A DNA stretch of 64,000 nt from Branchipolynoe longqiensis (Eukaryota > Annelida > Polychaeta > Phyllodocida > Polynoidae), in NCBI GenBank assembly GCA_030323885.1, contig CM059199.1:77162781-77226780 (forward strand), written 5' to 3'. Below are positions 33,486-46,267 of the stretch, one piece after another (within the stretch, counting starts at the first letter, position 1; every line of letters begins with the position of its first letter). The notes under the pieces were generated by a model, which searched no databases, was not told where the DNA came from, and saw nothing but the letters and a program-made list of their open reading frames with translations. A program made the translations under genes and the position numbers.

Positions 33486-35085
33486 CAAACAACGAAACAG
33501 AAGGTATGAAATAACGAACACAATGAACAAAGGATAATAGGAGGAAATACTAAGATAATACGGAGGAAATCCGAACAAAAGACAGAACGAGCGGGAGCGG
33601 ACGTCGATCGATCGGCAGGTGTAAATACAGCAAACAGTGCTAACCGTTAAAAATGGCGGCAAACACAATGAATAACAACAACACACAGGATACTAAGTGT
33701 GGAAATACTTGACCTAAGCATAAGGATCCCCAAGATAGGTGCAAAATATGCATTGTTAGGATAACATGGCACCGATGACACGCACCATGTAAGGAGGCTC
33801 CGTAAAATAGTGTGGATTATGGAAGAAATCCAAACAAAAGACATAACAACAAAAGGATAGAGAAAGCGCCCGACTGTCAAAAATGGCGGCAGCCGCTATA
33901 GGGGATGATCAGGTGATGAAAACCACTGACAAGACGACAATCCCCCAAAATGGTAACAACTTTGAATAAAAAGTCATTGCTACGATACTAGGAGAAAATG
34001 GCTAAAAAATAATCAAGGACTGGATAAAAAAAGAAATGAGCCAGCTTCAGTCCAAACCGTGCATGACAAAACTGGAGGAAGGCACCGGGACAGTGGTAAA
34101 AAAACTGGAGGGGGAAAAAAAGAAGAAAAGAAGAACGAATGTAGAATCAAACAAACAAAATGGTGGACAGGAAGAAAGGGTCAATGAAGTCCAGGTGGGA
34201 GACCCCACTGACAACACAAAAACCCCACACAAGGAATCCAGACCTAGATGGGTAGCTGTACATAGTAGGCTAAGTTATCATATGCAGGTTAGGAAAAAAC
34301 TTTGAAAATTCAATAAAACTAATATAGAAACTACTAACACCCAAAACCGCAAAAGGTTGGCCCAAGAAAGATCAGGTAAACACTCCTGAGTGTGGGACCA
34401 GACCAATCCAGTATCACAGCTGTCCAGCGTTGAAAACAAGCACCCTCACATTATGGGCAGAATAAAAAAACTTGTCACTAAAAAAAAAAACAAGTCGTAG
34501 TTAGAAACCGCATACACATATTCAAAGTAAAAGACGACAAACAAAAAGCAGATCAAAACTCGCAGAACAACAATCAAGCCAACTTGTGAAATTTGTAATC
34601 ATGCGTAACACTCAGCTATATGTTAACACACTCGATGCAAGTTATAGCTATAAGTTACATCACGTTGTAAGACATTTACCGAACCACATGTGGTGTACGA
34701 ATATCAGTATCAAACGATATATGTATGATTAATTCAAACATGGAGAGAAGCTTAATGTGCTAGAGTTAAAAATGGTGAAATATGACCATATGTAAAATCA
34801 TGTGATGCTAAGTTAAATATGTATCAAGTTTGGTTGTTAATATACCTGGCATCAAGGACGCAACAGGCAAACAGTTCAGAAATACATTGATGAACATACT
34901 CTTGATTTTGTGATTGACAGTTATGAAAAAAAGAAAATTTTTAATTTAAGCGAGAGGCTCAAGAGAAGACATTGTAAGGATAGTGGGCCCGTAATTACAA
35001 TATCGGTATAGGATAAGAGTTAAGAGGTACAAAAAAAATATGAACGAATTGTGTCAATTATCAAACTTTATTAAAGGAAAGAGGA
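33486..35085 (+). other. Gypsy A 3' region with LINE-like sequence
   Basis: A-rich, with two diverged copies of a roughly 250-bp segment (GGAGGAAATCCGAACAAAAG near 33560 and GGAAGAAATCCAAACAAAAG near 33820). A short hydrophilic frame at 34036-34305 is Lys/Glu-rich and unrecognised. The segment at 34410-34470 (GCGTTGAAAACAAGC) resembles 59225-59280. A polypurine tract AAAGGAAAGAGGA ends it at 35085. Confidence 0.5.
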
Positions 35086-35212
35086 TGTGACATGCTAATA
35101 TGTATATAGCTGGTTACTGTTTGTAAGGTACAGCCAGGAACCAGCGTGGGTAACCTGAATAAATCACTTGTATCACGGACACGGTTGCGTACAGACTTCC
35201 TTATTATTATTA
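35086..35212 (+). repeat. 3' LTR of gypsy element A
   Basis: Starts TGTGACATGCTAATATGTAT after the polypurine tract and ends with TTATTATTATTA-like sequence merging into ATACCAGGGTCACTG of the minisatellite. About 127 bp. Confidence 0.85.
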
Positions 35213-36350
35213 TACCAGGGTCACTGTGTGTATTCTACACACGGTACTCAGATGCCAGGGTCACTGTGTGTATTCTACACATGGTACTCAGATGCCAGGG
35301 TCACTGTGTGTATTCTACACACGGTACTCAGATGCCAGGGTCACTGTGTGTATTCTACACGGTACTCAGATACCAGGGTCACTGTGTGTATTCTACACAT
35401 GGTACTCAGATGCCAGGGTCACTGTGTGTATTCTACACATGGTACTCAGATACCAGGGTCACTGTGTGTATTCTACACATGGTACTCAGATACCATGGTC
35501 ACTGTGTGTATTCTACACACGGTACTCAGATGCCAGGGTCACTGTGTGTATTCTACACATGGTACTCAGATGCCAGGGTCACTGTGTGTATTCTACACAT
35601 GGTACTCAGATGCCAGGGTCACTGTGTGTATTCTACACATGGTACTCAGATCCAGGGTCACTGTGTGTATTCTACAAGGTACTCAGATGCCAGGGTCACT
35701 GTGTGTATTCTACCATGTACTCAGATGCCAGGGTCACTGTGTGTATTCTACACATGGTACTCAGATGCCGGGTCACTGTGTGTATTCTACACATGGTACT
35801 CAGATGCCAGGGTCACTGTGTGTATTCTACACATGGTACTCAGATGCCAGTCACTGTGTGGTCACTGTGTGTATTCTACACAGTACTCAGATGCCAGGGT
35901 CACTGTGTATTCTACACATGGTACTCAGATGCCAGGGTCACTGTGTGTATTCTACACATGGTACTCAGATGCCAGGGTCACTGTGTGTATTCTACACATG
36001 GTACTCAGATGCCAGGGTCACTGTGTGTATTCTACACACGGTACTCAGATACCAGGGTCACTGTGTGTATTCTACACATGGTACTCAGATACCAGGGTCA
36101 CTGTGTGTATTCTACACATGGTACTCAGATGCCAGGGTCACTGTGTGTATTCTACACATGGTACTCAGATGCCAGGGTCACTGTGTGTATTCTACACATG
36201 GTACTCAGATGCCAGGGTCACTGTGTGTATTCTACACATGGTACTCAGATGCCAGGGTCACTGTGTGTATTCTACACATGGTACTCAGATGCCAGGGTCA
36301 CTGTGTGTATTCTACACATGGTACTCAGATGCCAGGGTCACTGTGTGTAG
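35213..36350. repeat. 40-bp minisatellite, right block
   Basis: About 29 units of the same family as 22575-24034. The last ten units are nearly identical ATGCC variants. The array stops at TGTGTGTA|GACCTTGACC. Confidence 0.96.
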
Positions 36351-36450
36351 ACCTTGACCCCGGTGATCAGATGCCTCACCGCCGCGATGAGTCTCAGTAG
36401 TCTGGGTTTCACCAGCCCGTTGAATTGTTGGCGCCTGGAACACACTGCAG
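36351..36450. other. Unique 100 bp before the gap
   Basis: Open on the minus strand (ends ...RRQQFNGLVKPRLLRLI), but no family was recognised. It is too short to call. Confidence 0.3.
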
Positions 36451-36945
36451 NNNNNNNNNNNNNNNNNNNNNNNNNNNNNNNNNNNNNNNNNNNNNNNNNN
36501 NNNNNNNNNNNNNNNNNNNNNNNNNNNNNNNNNNNNNNNNNNNNNNNNNNNNNNNNNNNNNNNNNNNNNNNNNNNNNNNNNNNNNNNNNNNNNNNNNNNN
36601 NNNNNNNNNNNNNNNNNNNNNNNNNNNNNNNNNNNNNNNNNNNNNNNNNNNNNNNNNNNNNNNNNNNNNNNNNNNNNNNNNNNNNNNNNNNNNNNNNNNN
36701 NNNNNNNNNNNNNNNNNNNNNNNNNNNNNNNNNNNNNNNNNNNNNNNNNNNNNNNNNNNNNNNNNNNNNNNNNNNNNNNNNNNNNNNNNNNNNNNNNNNN
36801 NNNNNNNNNNNNNNNNNNNNNNNNNNNNNNNNNNNNNNNNNNNNNNNNNNNNNNNNNNNNNNNNNNNNNNNNNNNNNNNNNNNNNNNNNNNNNNNNNNNN
36901 NNNNNNNNNNNNNNNNNNNNNNNNNNNNNNNNNNNNNNNNNNNNN
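36451..36945. other. Assembly gap (495 N)
   Basis: A run of N. It separates the minisatellite side from the satellite side, so continuity across it is not shown by sequence. Confidence 1.
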
Positions 36946-39900
36946 ATGGTTTGATGATTTTGAAGAAAATTAGTGACATTGAATTATTGTCGATATAGCC
37001 TCGAAACGATGACCATGACTAACCCACGATTCTGCACCAAATAGGTGATATTGAAATATGATTTTGATATTGCACCAGAACATTGCTAAAGGTCCTAGTT
37101 GATGATTTTGAAGAAAATTAGTGACATTGAATTATTGTCGATATAGCCTCGAAACGATGACCATGACTAACCCACGATTCTGCACCAAATAGGTGATATT
37201 GAAATATGATTTTGATATTGCACCAGAACATTGCTAAAGGTCCTAGTTGATGATTTTGAAGAAAATTAGTGACATTGAATTATTGTCGATATAGCCTCGA
37301 AACGATGACCATGACTAACCCACGATTCTGCACCAAATAGGTGATATTGAAATATGATTTTGATATTGCACCAGAACATTGCTAAAAGTCCTAGTTGATG
37401 ATTTTGAAGAAAATTAGTGACATTGAATTATTGTCGATATAGCCTCGAAACGATGACCATGACTAACCCAATATGATTTTGATATTGCACCAGAACATTG
37501 CTAAAGGTCCTAGTTGATGATTTTGAAGAAAATTAGTGACATTGAATTATTGTCGATATAGCCTCGAAACGATGACCATGACTAACCCACGATTCTGCAC
37601 GAAATAGGTGATATTGAAATATGATTTTGATATTGCACCAGAACATTGCTAAAGGTCCTAGTTGATGATTTTGAAGAAAATTAGTGACATTGAATTATTG
37701 TCGATATAGCCTCGAAACGATGACCATGACTAACCCACGATTCTGCACCAAATAGGTGATATTGAAATATGATTTTGATATTGCACCAGAACATTGCTAA
37801 AGGTCCTAGTTGATGATTTTGAAGAAAATTAGTGACATTGAATTATTGTCGATATAGCCTCGAAACGATGACCATGACTAACCCACGATTCTGCACGAAA
37901 TAGGTGATATTGAAATATGATTTTGATATTGCACCAGAACATTGCTAAAGGTCCTAGTTGATGATTTTGAAGAAAATTAGTGACATTGAATTATTGTCGA
38001 TATAGCCTCGAAACGATGACCATGACTAACCCACGATTCTGCACGAAATAGGTGATATTGAAATATGATTTTGATATTGCACCAGAACATTGCTAAAGGT
38101 CCTAGTTGATGATTTTGAAGAAAATTAGTGACATTGAATTATTGTCGATATAGCCTCGAAACGATGACCATGACTAACCCACGATTCTGCACCAAATAGG
38201 TGATATTGAAATATGATTTTGATATTGCACCAGAACATTGCTAAAGGTCCTAGTTGATGATTTTGAAGAAAATTAGTGACATTGAATTATTGTCGATATA
38301 GCCTCGAAACGATGACCATGACTAACCCACGATTCTGCACCAAATAGGTGATATTGAAATATGATTTTGATATTGCACCAGAACATTGCTAAAGGTCCTA
38401 GTTGATGATTTTGAAGAAAATTAGTGACATTGAATTATTGTCGATATAGCCTCGAAACGATGACCATGACTAACCCACGATTCTGCACCAAATAGGTGAT
38501 ATTGAAATATGATTTTGATATTGCACCAGAACATTGCTAAAGGTCCTAGTTGATGATTTTGAAGAAAATTAGTGACATTGAATTATTGTCGATATAGCCT
38601 CGAAACGATGACCATGACTAACCCACGATTCTGCACCAAATAGGTGATATGGAAATATGATTTTGATATTGCACCAGAACATTGCTAAAGGTCCTAGTTG
38701 ATGATTTTGAAGAAAGTTAGTGACATTGAATTATTGTCGATATAGCCTCGAAACGATGACCATGACTAACCCACGATTCTGCACCAAATAGGTGATATTG
38801 AAATATGATTTTGATATTGCACCAGAACATTGCTAAAGGTCCTAGTTGATGATTTTGAAGAAAATTAGTGACATTGAATTATTGTCGATATAGCCTCGAA
38901 ACGATGACCATGACTAACCCACGATTCTGCACCAAATAGGTGATATTGAAATATGATTTTGATATTGCACCAGAACATTGCTAAAGGTCCTAGTTGATGA
39001 TTTTGAAGAAAATTAGTGACATTGAATTATTGTCGATATAGCCTCGAAACGATGACCATGACTAACCCACGATTCTGCACCAAATAGGTGATATTGAAAT
39101 ATGATTTTGATATTGCACCAGAACATTGCTAAAGGTCCTAGTTGATGATTTTGAAGAAAATTAGTGACATTGAATTATTGTCGATATAGCCTCGAAACGA
39201 TGACCATGACTAACCCACGATTCTGCACCAAATAGGTGATATTGAAATATGATTTTGATATTGCACCAGAACATTGCTAAAGGTCCTAGTTGATGATTTT
39301 GAAGAAAATTAGTGACATTGAATTATTGTCGATATAGCCTCGAAACGATGACCATGACTAACCCACGATTCTGCACCAAATAGGTGATATTGAAATATGA
39401 TTTTGATATTGCACCAGAACATTGCTAAAGGTCCTAGTTGATGATTTTGAAGAAAATTAGTGACATTGAATTATTGTCGATATAGCCTCGAAACAATGAC
39501 CATGACTAACCCACGATTCTGCACCAAATAGGAGATATTGAAATATGATTTTGATATTGCACCAGAACATTGCTAAAGGTCCTAGTTGATGATTTTGAAG
39601 AAAATTAGTGACATTGAATTATTGTCGATATAGCCTCGAAACGATGACCATGACTAACCCACGATTCTGCACCAAATAGGTGATATTGAAATATGATTTT
39701 GATATTGCACCAGAACATTGCTAAAGGTCCTAGTTGATGATTTTGAAGAAAATTAGTGACATTGAATTATTGTCGATATAGCCTCGAAACGATGACCATG
39801 ACTAACCCACGATTCTGCACCAAATAGGTGATATTGAAATATGATTTTGATATTGCACCAGAACATTGCTAAAGGTCCTAGTTGATGATTTTGAAGAAAA

Positions 39901-42900
39901 TTAGTGACATTGAATTATTGTCGATATAGCCTCGAAACGATGACCATGACTAACCCACGATTCTGCACCAAATAGGTGATATTGAAATATGATTTTGATA
40001 TTGCACCAGAACATTGCTAAAGGTCCTAGTTGATGATTTTGAAGAAAATTAGTGACATTGAATTATTGTCGATATAGCCTCGAAACGATGACCATGACTA
40101 ACCCACGATTCTGCACGAAATAGGTGATATTGAAATATGATTTTGATATTGCACCAGAACATTGCTAAAGGTCCTAGTTGATGATTTTGAAGAAAATTAG
40201 TGACATTGAATTATTGTCGATATAGCCTCGAAACGATGACCATGACTAACCCACGATTCTGCACGAAATAGGTGATATTGAAATATGATTTTGATATTGC
40301 ACCAGAACATTGCTAAAGGTCCTAGTTGATGATTTTGAAGAAAATTAGTGACATTGAATTAATGTCGATATAGCCTCGAAACGACGACCATGCCTAACCC
40401 ACGATTCTGCATGAAATAGGTGATATTGAAATATGATTTTGATATTGCACCAGAACATTGCTAAAGGTCCTAGTTGATGATTTTGAAGAAAATTAGTGAC
40501 ATTGAATTATTGTCGATATAGCCTCGAAACGATGACCATGACTAACCCACGATTCTGCACGAAATAGGTGATATTGAAATATGATTTTGATATTGCACCA
40601 GAACATTGCTAAAGGTCCTAGTTGATGATTTTGAAGAAAATTAGTGACATTGAATTATTGTCGATATAGCCTCGAAACGATGACCATGACTAACCCACGA
40701 TTCTGCACGAAATAGGTGATATTGAAATATGATTTTGATATTGCACCAGAACATTGCTAAAGGTCCTAGTTGATGATTTTGAAGAAAATTAGTGACATTG
40801 AATTATTGTCGATATAGCCTCGAAACGATGACCATGACTAACCCACGATTCTGCACGAAATAGGTGATATTGAAATATGATTTTGATATTGCACCAGAAC
40901 ATTGCTAAAGGTCCTAGTTGATGATTTTGAAGAAAATTAGTGACATTGAATTATTGTCGATATAGCCTCGAAACGATGACCATGACTAACCCACGATTCT
41001 GCACCAAATAGGTGATATTGAAATATGATTTTGATATTGCACCAGAACATTGCTAAAGGTCCTAGTTGATGATTTTGAAGAAAATTAGTGACATTGAATT
41101 ATTGTCGATATAGCCTCGAAACGATGACCATGACTAACCCACGATTCTGCACCAAATAGGTGATATTGAAATATGATTTTGATATTGCACCAGAACATTG
41201 CTAAAGGTCCTAGTTGATGATTTTGAAGAAAATTAGTGACATTGAATTATTGTCGATATAGCCTCGAAACGATGACCATGACTAACCCACGATTCTGCAC
41301 CAAATAGGTGATATTGAAATATGATTTTGATATTGCACCAGAACATTGCTAAAGGTCCTAGTTGATGATTTTGAAGAAAATTAGTGACATTGAATTATTG
41401 TCGATATAGCCTCGAAACGATGACCATGACTAACCCACGATTCTGCACGAAATAGGTGATATTGAAATATGATTTTGATATTGCACCAGAACATTGCTAA
41501 AGGTCCTAGTTGATGATTTTGAAGAAAATTAGTGACATTGAATTATTGTCGATATAGCCTCGAAACGATGACCATGACTAACCCACGATTCTGCACCAAA
41601 TAGGTGATATTGAAATATGATTTTGATATTGCACCAGAACATTGCTAAAGGTCCTAGTTGATGATTTTGAAGAAAATTAGTGACATTGAATTATTGTCGA
41701 TATAGCCTCGAAACGATGACCATGACTAACCCACGATTCTGCACGAAATAGGTGATATTGAAATATGATTTTGATATTGCACCAGAACATTGCTAAAGGT
41801 CCTAGTTGATGATTTTGAAGAAAATTAGTGACATTGAATTATTGTCGATATAGCCTCGAAACGATGACCATGACTAACCCACGATTCTGCACGAAATAGG
41901 TGATATTGAAATATGATTTTGATATTGCACCAGAACATTGCTAAAGGTCCTAGTTGATGATTTTGAAGAAAATTAGTGACATTGAATTATTGTCGATATA
42001 GCCTCGAAACGATGACCATGACTAACCCACGATTCTGCACCAAATAGGTGATATTGAAATATGATTTTGATATTGCACCAGAACATTGCTAAAGGTCCTA
42101 GTTGATGATTTTGAAGAAAATTAGTGACATTGAATTATTGTCGATATAGCCTCGAAACGATGACCATGACTAACCCACGATTCTGCACCAAATAGGTGAT
42201 ATTGAAATATGATTTTGATATTGCACCAGAACATTGCTAAAGGTCCTAGTTGATGATTTTGAAGAAAATTAGTGACATTGAATTATTGTCGATATAGCCT
42301 CGAAACGATGACCATGACTAACCCACGATTCTGCACCAAATAGGTGATATTGAAATATGATTTTGATATTGCACCAGAACATTGCTAAAGGTCCTAGTTG
42401 ATGATTTTGAAGAAAATTAGTGACATTGAATTATTGTCGATATAGCCTCGAAACGATGACCATGACTAACCCACGATTCTGCACCAAATAGGTGATATTG
42501 AAATATGATTTTGATATTGCACCAGAACATTGCTAAAGGTCCTAGTTGATGATTTTGAAGAAAATTAGTGACATTGAATTATTGTCGATATAGCCTCGAA
42601 ACGATGACCATGACTAACCCACGATTCTGCACCAAATAGGTGATATTGAAATATGATTTTGATATTGCACCAGAACATTGCTAAAGGTCCTAGTTGATGA
42701 TTTTGAAGAAAATTAGTGACATTGAATTATTGTCGATATAGCCTCGAAACGATGACCATGACTAACCCACGATTCTGCACGAAATAGGTGATATTGAAAT
42801 ATGATTTTGATATTGCACCAGAACATTGCTAAAGGTCCTAGTTGATGATTTTGAAGAAAATTAGTGACATTGAATTATTGTCGATATAGCCTCGAAACGA

Positions 42901-44395
42901 TGACCATGACTAACCCACGATTCTGCACCAAATAGGTGATATTGAAATATGATTTTGATATTGCACCAGAACATTGCTAAAGGTCCTAGTTGATGATTTT
43001 GAAGAAAATTAGTGACATTGAATTATTGTCGATATAGCCTCGAAACGATGACCATGACTAACCCACGATTCTGCACGAAATAGGTGATATTGAAATATGA
43101 TTTTGATATTGCACCAGAACATTGCTAAAGGTCCTAGTTGATGATTTTGAAGAAAATTAGTGACATTGAATTATTGTCGATATAGCCTCGAAACGATGAC
43201 CATGACTAACCCACGATTCTGCACCAAATAGGTGATATTGAAATATGATTTTGATATTGCACCAGAACATTGCTAAAGGTCCTAGTTGATGATTTTGAAG
43301 AAAATTAGTGACATTGAATTATTGTCGATATAGCCTCGAAACGATGACCATGACTAACCCACGATTCTGCACCAAATAGGTGATATTGAAATATGATTTT
43401 GATATTGCACCAGAACATTGCTAAAGGTCCTAGTTGATGATTTTGAAGAAAATTAGTGACATTGAATTATTGTCGATATAGCCTCGAAACGATGACCATG
43501 ACTAACCCATGATTCTGCACCAAATAGGTGATATTGAAATATGATTTTGATATTGCACCAGAACATTGCTAAAGGTCCTAGTTGATGATTTTGAAGAAAA
43601 TTAGTGACATTGAATTATTGTCGATATAGCCTCGAAACGATGACCATGACTAACCCACGATTCTGCACCAAATAGGTGATATTGAAATATGATTTTGATA
43701 TTGCACCAGAACATTGCTAAAGGTCCTAGTTGATGATTTTGAAGAAAATTAGTGACATTGAATTATTGTCGATATAGCCTCGAAACGATGACCATGACTA
43801 ACCCACGATTCTGCACGAAATAGGTGATATTGAAATATGATTTTGATATTGCACCAGAACATTGCTAAAGGTCCTAGTTGATGATTTTGAAGAAAATTAG
43901 TGACATTGAATTATTGTCGATATAGCCTCGAAACGATGACCATGACTAACCCACGATTCTGCACCAAATAGGTGATATTGAAATATGATTTTGATATTGC
44001 ACCAGAACATTGCTAAAGGTCCTAGTTGATGATTTTGAAGAAAATTAGTGACATTGAATTATTGTCGATATAGCCTCGAAACGATGACCATGACTAACCC
44101 ACGATTCTGCACCAAATAGGTGATATTGAAATATGATTTTGATATTGCACCAGAACATTGCTAAAGGTCCTAGTTGATGATTTTGAAGAAAATTAGTGAC
44201 ATTGAATTATTGTCGATATAGCCTCGAAACGATGACCATGACTAACCCACGATTCTGCACCAAATAGGTGATATTGAAATATGATTTTGATATTGCACCA
44301 GAACATTGCTAAAGGTCCTAGTTGATGATTTTGAAGAAAATTAGTGACATTGAATTATTGTCGATATAGCCTCGAAACGATGACCATGACTAACC
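36946..44395. repeat. 148-bp satellite array, about 50 copies
   Basis: Units start GATGATTTTGAAGAAAATTA and contain CCTCGAAACGATGACCATGA and AATAGGTGATATTGAAATAT. They are phased every 148 bp (37101, 37249, 37397 and so on). Copies are over 98% identical. One unit near 37440-37500 carries a deletion of about 38 bp. A recurrent two-state variant (GCACCAAAT / GCACGAAAT) marks subfamilies. Length and homogeneity fit a tandem satellite of heterochromatin. Confidence 0.98.
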
Positions 44396-44397
44396 TA

Positions 44398-45422
44398 CTA
44401 TAAAAACACGGATGCTCTGCCGCTGTGAGCACCCTATGTGATTACAAAACTCTCCCCCTTCATTTCACCTGTGATGCAATTAGCCTAATCAATTTAACCA
44501 TGTCTGGAAAGAGGAAGGAAAACTAGTCACAAGGATGAACAGTGAATAAGTTGTGCTTTATTGGCAGCAACTCCTGTCATCCCCCTTACATGTGACCTAG
44601 CACCTGTACTCCTCATATACTGCCCACACTATGTCTCATTGTCACTTTAGCCTGTATATTGAACCAGTGCCTACAACCCATGGGACAGGAGTCCTATGGC
44701 TGTGGATACACTCAATTTGAATAGCTGAATTTGGATAGCATCAGACAGAGTGTCTGGGGTCCTGCTCTAGAGTAGGTGTGTCTCACTCAAGAGCCAGGAT
44801 GAGAGTGATTCTCCTTCAGTGTGTCTGAAGCAAACTCATGAATAATTAATTAGCTGAGACTAGTGTGTGGTCAGGATAGGCCAAGGGAGTCAGGTGACCG
44901 GACATTCCCCAGCCAGCCAATGAGACACTCCCCCACAGACTGGGTGGGTGACCACCCCATTAGGGGCTGTCACTCAAGCCAGCTGCAGGTGGTGCACTCT
45001 ATACATATGCAAATTAGGCTGGTGGGTCAGTCGGTGGTCTTGGGTGGACAGGATGTTGCAACAGTTACAGATTTGTATATAGTGAAATCATTCTTTTCCT
45101 CTTTTGTATTCTTTATGAAAACCAAGAGAACATTTCAACCATCATGTACTGTTTCTTACAAAGGAAAGCTTTTCATTAACTCCAAACATCATATATAACA
45201 GAGAGTTTACTCTATTCAGCATCATGTACATTTCCATCAACTTCACTCTTAGTAGATAACGTATAGTTTTACCTCACTCAGTATCATGTACAATGGGAGT
45301 GGACTTTTGTTGACTTTAGTTACTTTTAGTTTACATAATATCAGTCCCACTCCAGTATCCAAGAATAATAATGCTCTCTGCCAATATATAATTCTTAACC
45401 GAAAATCCGTATATTTTTACAC
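44398..45422. mobile_element. TA-flanked MITE inserted in the satellite
   Basis: A 1,025-bp insertion between satellite pieces ...GACTAACC and CGATTCTGCACC. It is flanked by TA (44396-44397, 45423-45424), with inverted ends CTATAAAAACACGG / CCGTATATTTTTACAC. This fits a non-autonomous Tc1/mariner-type element. No transposase frame. Three copies of a (C)ATCATGTAC phrase lie in its right half. Confidence 0.65.
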
Positions 45423-45424
45423 TA

Positions 45425-45662
45425 CGATTCTGCACCAAATAGGTGATATTGAAATATGTTTTTGATATTGCACCAGAACATTGCTAAAGGTCCTAGTTGA
45501 TGATTTTGAAGAAAATTAGTGACATTGAATTATTGTCAATATAGCCTTGAAACGATGACCATGCACCACGATTCTGCACCAAATAGGTGATATTGAAATA
45601 TGATTTTTATATTGCACCAGAACATTGCTAAAGATTTTAAAGAAAATTAGTGACATTGAATT
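45425..45662. repeat. Diverged 148-bp satellite units at the array edge
   Basis: One full and one partial unit with more substitutions and a 20-30-bp deletion than the main array. They are truncated mid-unit (GACATTGAATT) by the DIRS element at 45663. Confidence 0.9.
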
Positions 45663-45903
45663 GTTCATGTTGCGGAGCAACATGGGTAATTTGGAACTCA
45701 GGACCGTTTAACCTTAACCACTGAACTCTATGCGATGGTGGCACCACCTATATTCCAAAACCTGCGCCAAACGCCCACCCCCTAGCGGATTACACTGGCG
45801 TTAACCATGGAGCTCGGAGCAGCTCACTTCCACCAGTGAACCCGAACCTGCCGCGTGGTTGCTGCGAGCCTTAGCCCGGATTATTCATCAAAATACCTAG
45901 AAA

Positions 45904-46239
45904 ATGCCGTCAACACGCACCAAAAGACAAAAGGAGGACACCCCACCGACAACACCAGCGCCCCCCACAGTTAAGAGAACCTGGGGACGACCCAAATCAG
46001 TAGTATTACGCGAAAAAAACACAAACAAAACACAGTCGAGATCTAGCCGCACCGAGGAACGCCACGAGGGAGGCCGCACACCGAACAGCCCAGACAGGGC
46101 AGCCGGAAAGTGGAGAAAATCCGACTTGTCTGCACTTCTGGAAGCATTCAATGGGTTCCAGGAGAAGATGGACGAGAAACTAGAAAGGATGACCAAGCGC
46201 CTCGACGACATCGAGCGCTCGGCGACGAGCAAGCAATGA
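45904..46239 (+). CDS. F1 small ORF1, coiled-coil protein
   Basis: A 111-codon intact frame. The N-terminal half is basic, with an AT-hook-like KRTWGRPKS. The C-terminal half is a heptad-rich coiled coil (LLEAFNGFQEKMDEKLERMT). It could be a nucleic-acid-binding accessory protein or the N-terminus of Gag, since the gag frame opens 30 bp downstream. No counterpart is obvious in F2. Confidence 0.5.
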   Translation: MPSTRTKRQKEDTPPTTPAPPTVKRTWGRPKSVVLREKNTNKTQSRSSRTEERHEGGRTPNSPDRAAGKWRKSDLSALLEAFNGFQEKMDEKLERMTKRLDDIERSATSKQ

Positions 46240-46267
46240 AACAGCACACCGCGCGCGGAAATTCAAG

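Larger units (their letters stand above)
24035..35212 (+). mobile_element. Ty3/gypsy element A with short LTRs, carrying two later insertions
   Basis: An 11.2-kb unit with LTRs at 24035-24196 and 35086-35212, gag, protease, RT, RNase H and integrase in standard gypsy order. All frames are broken. A hAT-like MITE splits RT and gypsy element B splits integrase. Without these the element would be about 5.5 kb. The 40-bp minisatellite continues on both sides and CCAGG (up to ATACCAGG) borders each LTR, so the insertion target was the array itself. Confidence 0.88.

Noticed and set aside
36338..36998. 200-codon frames spanning the gap
   Set aside because: They consist mostly of N.
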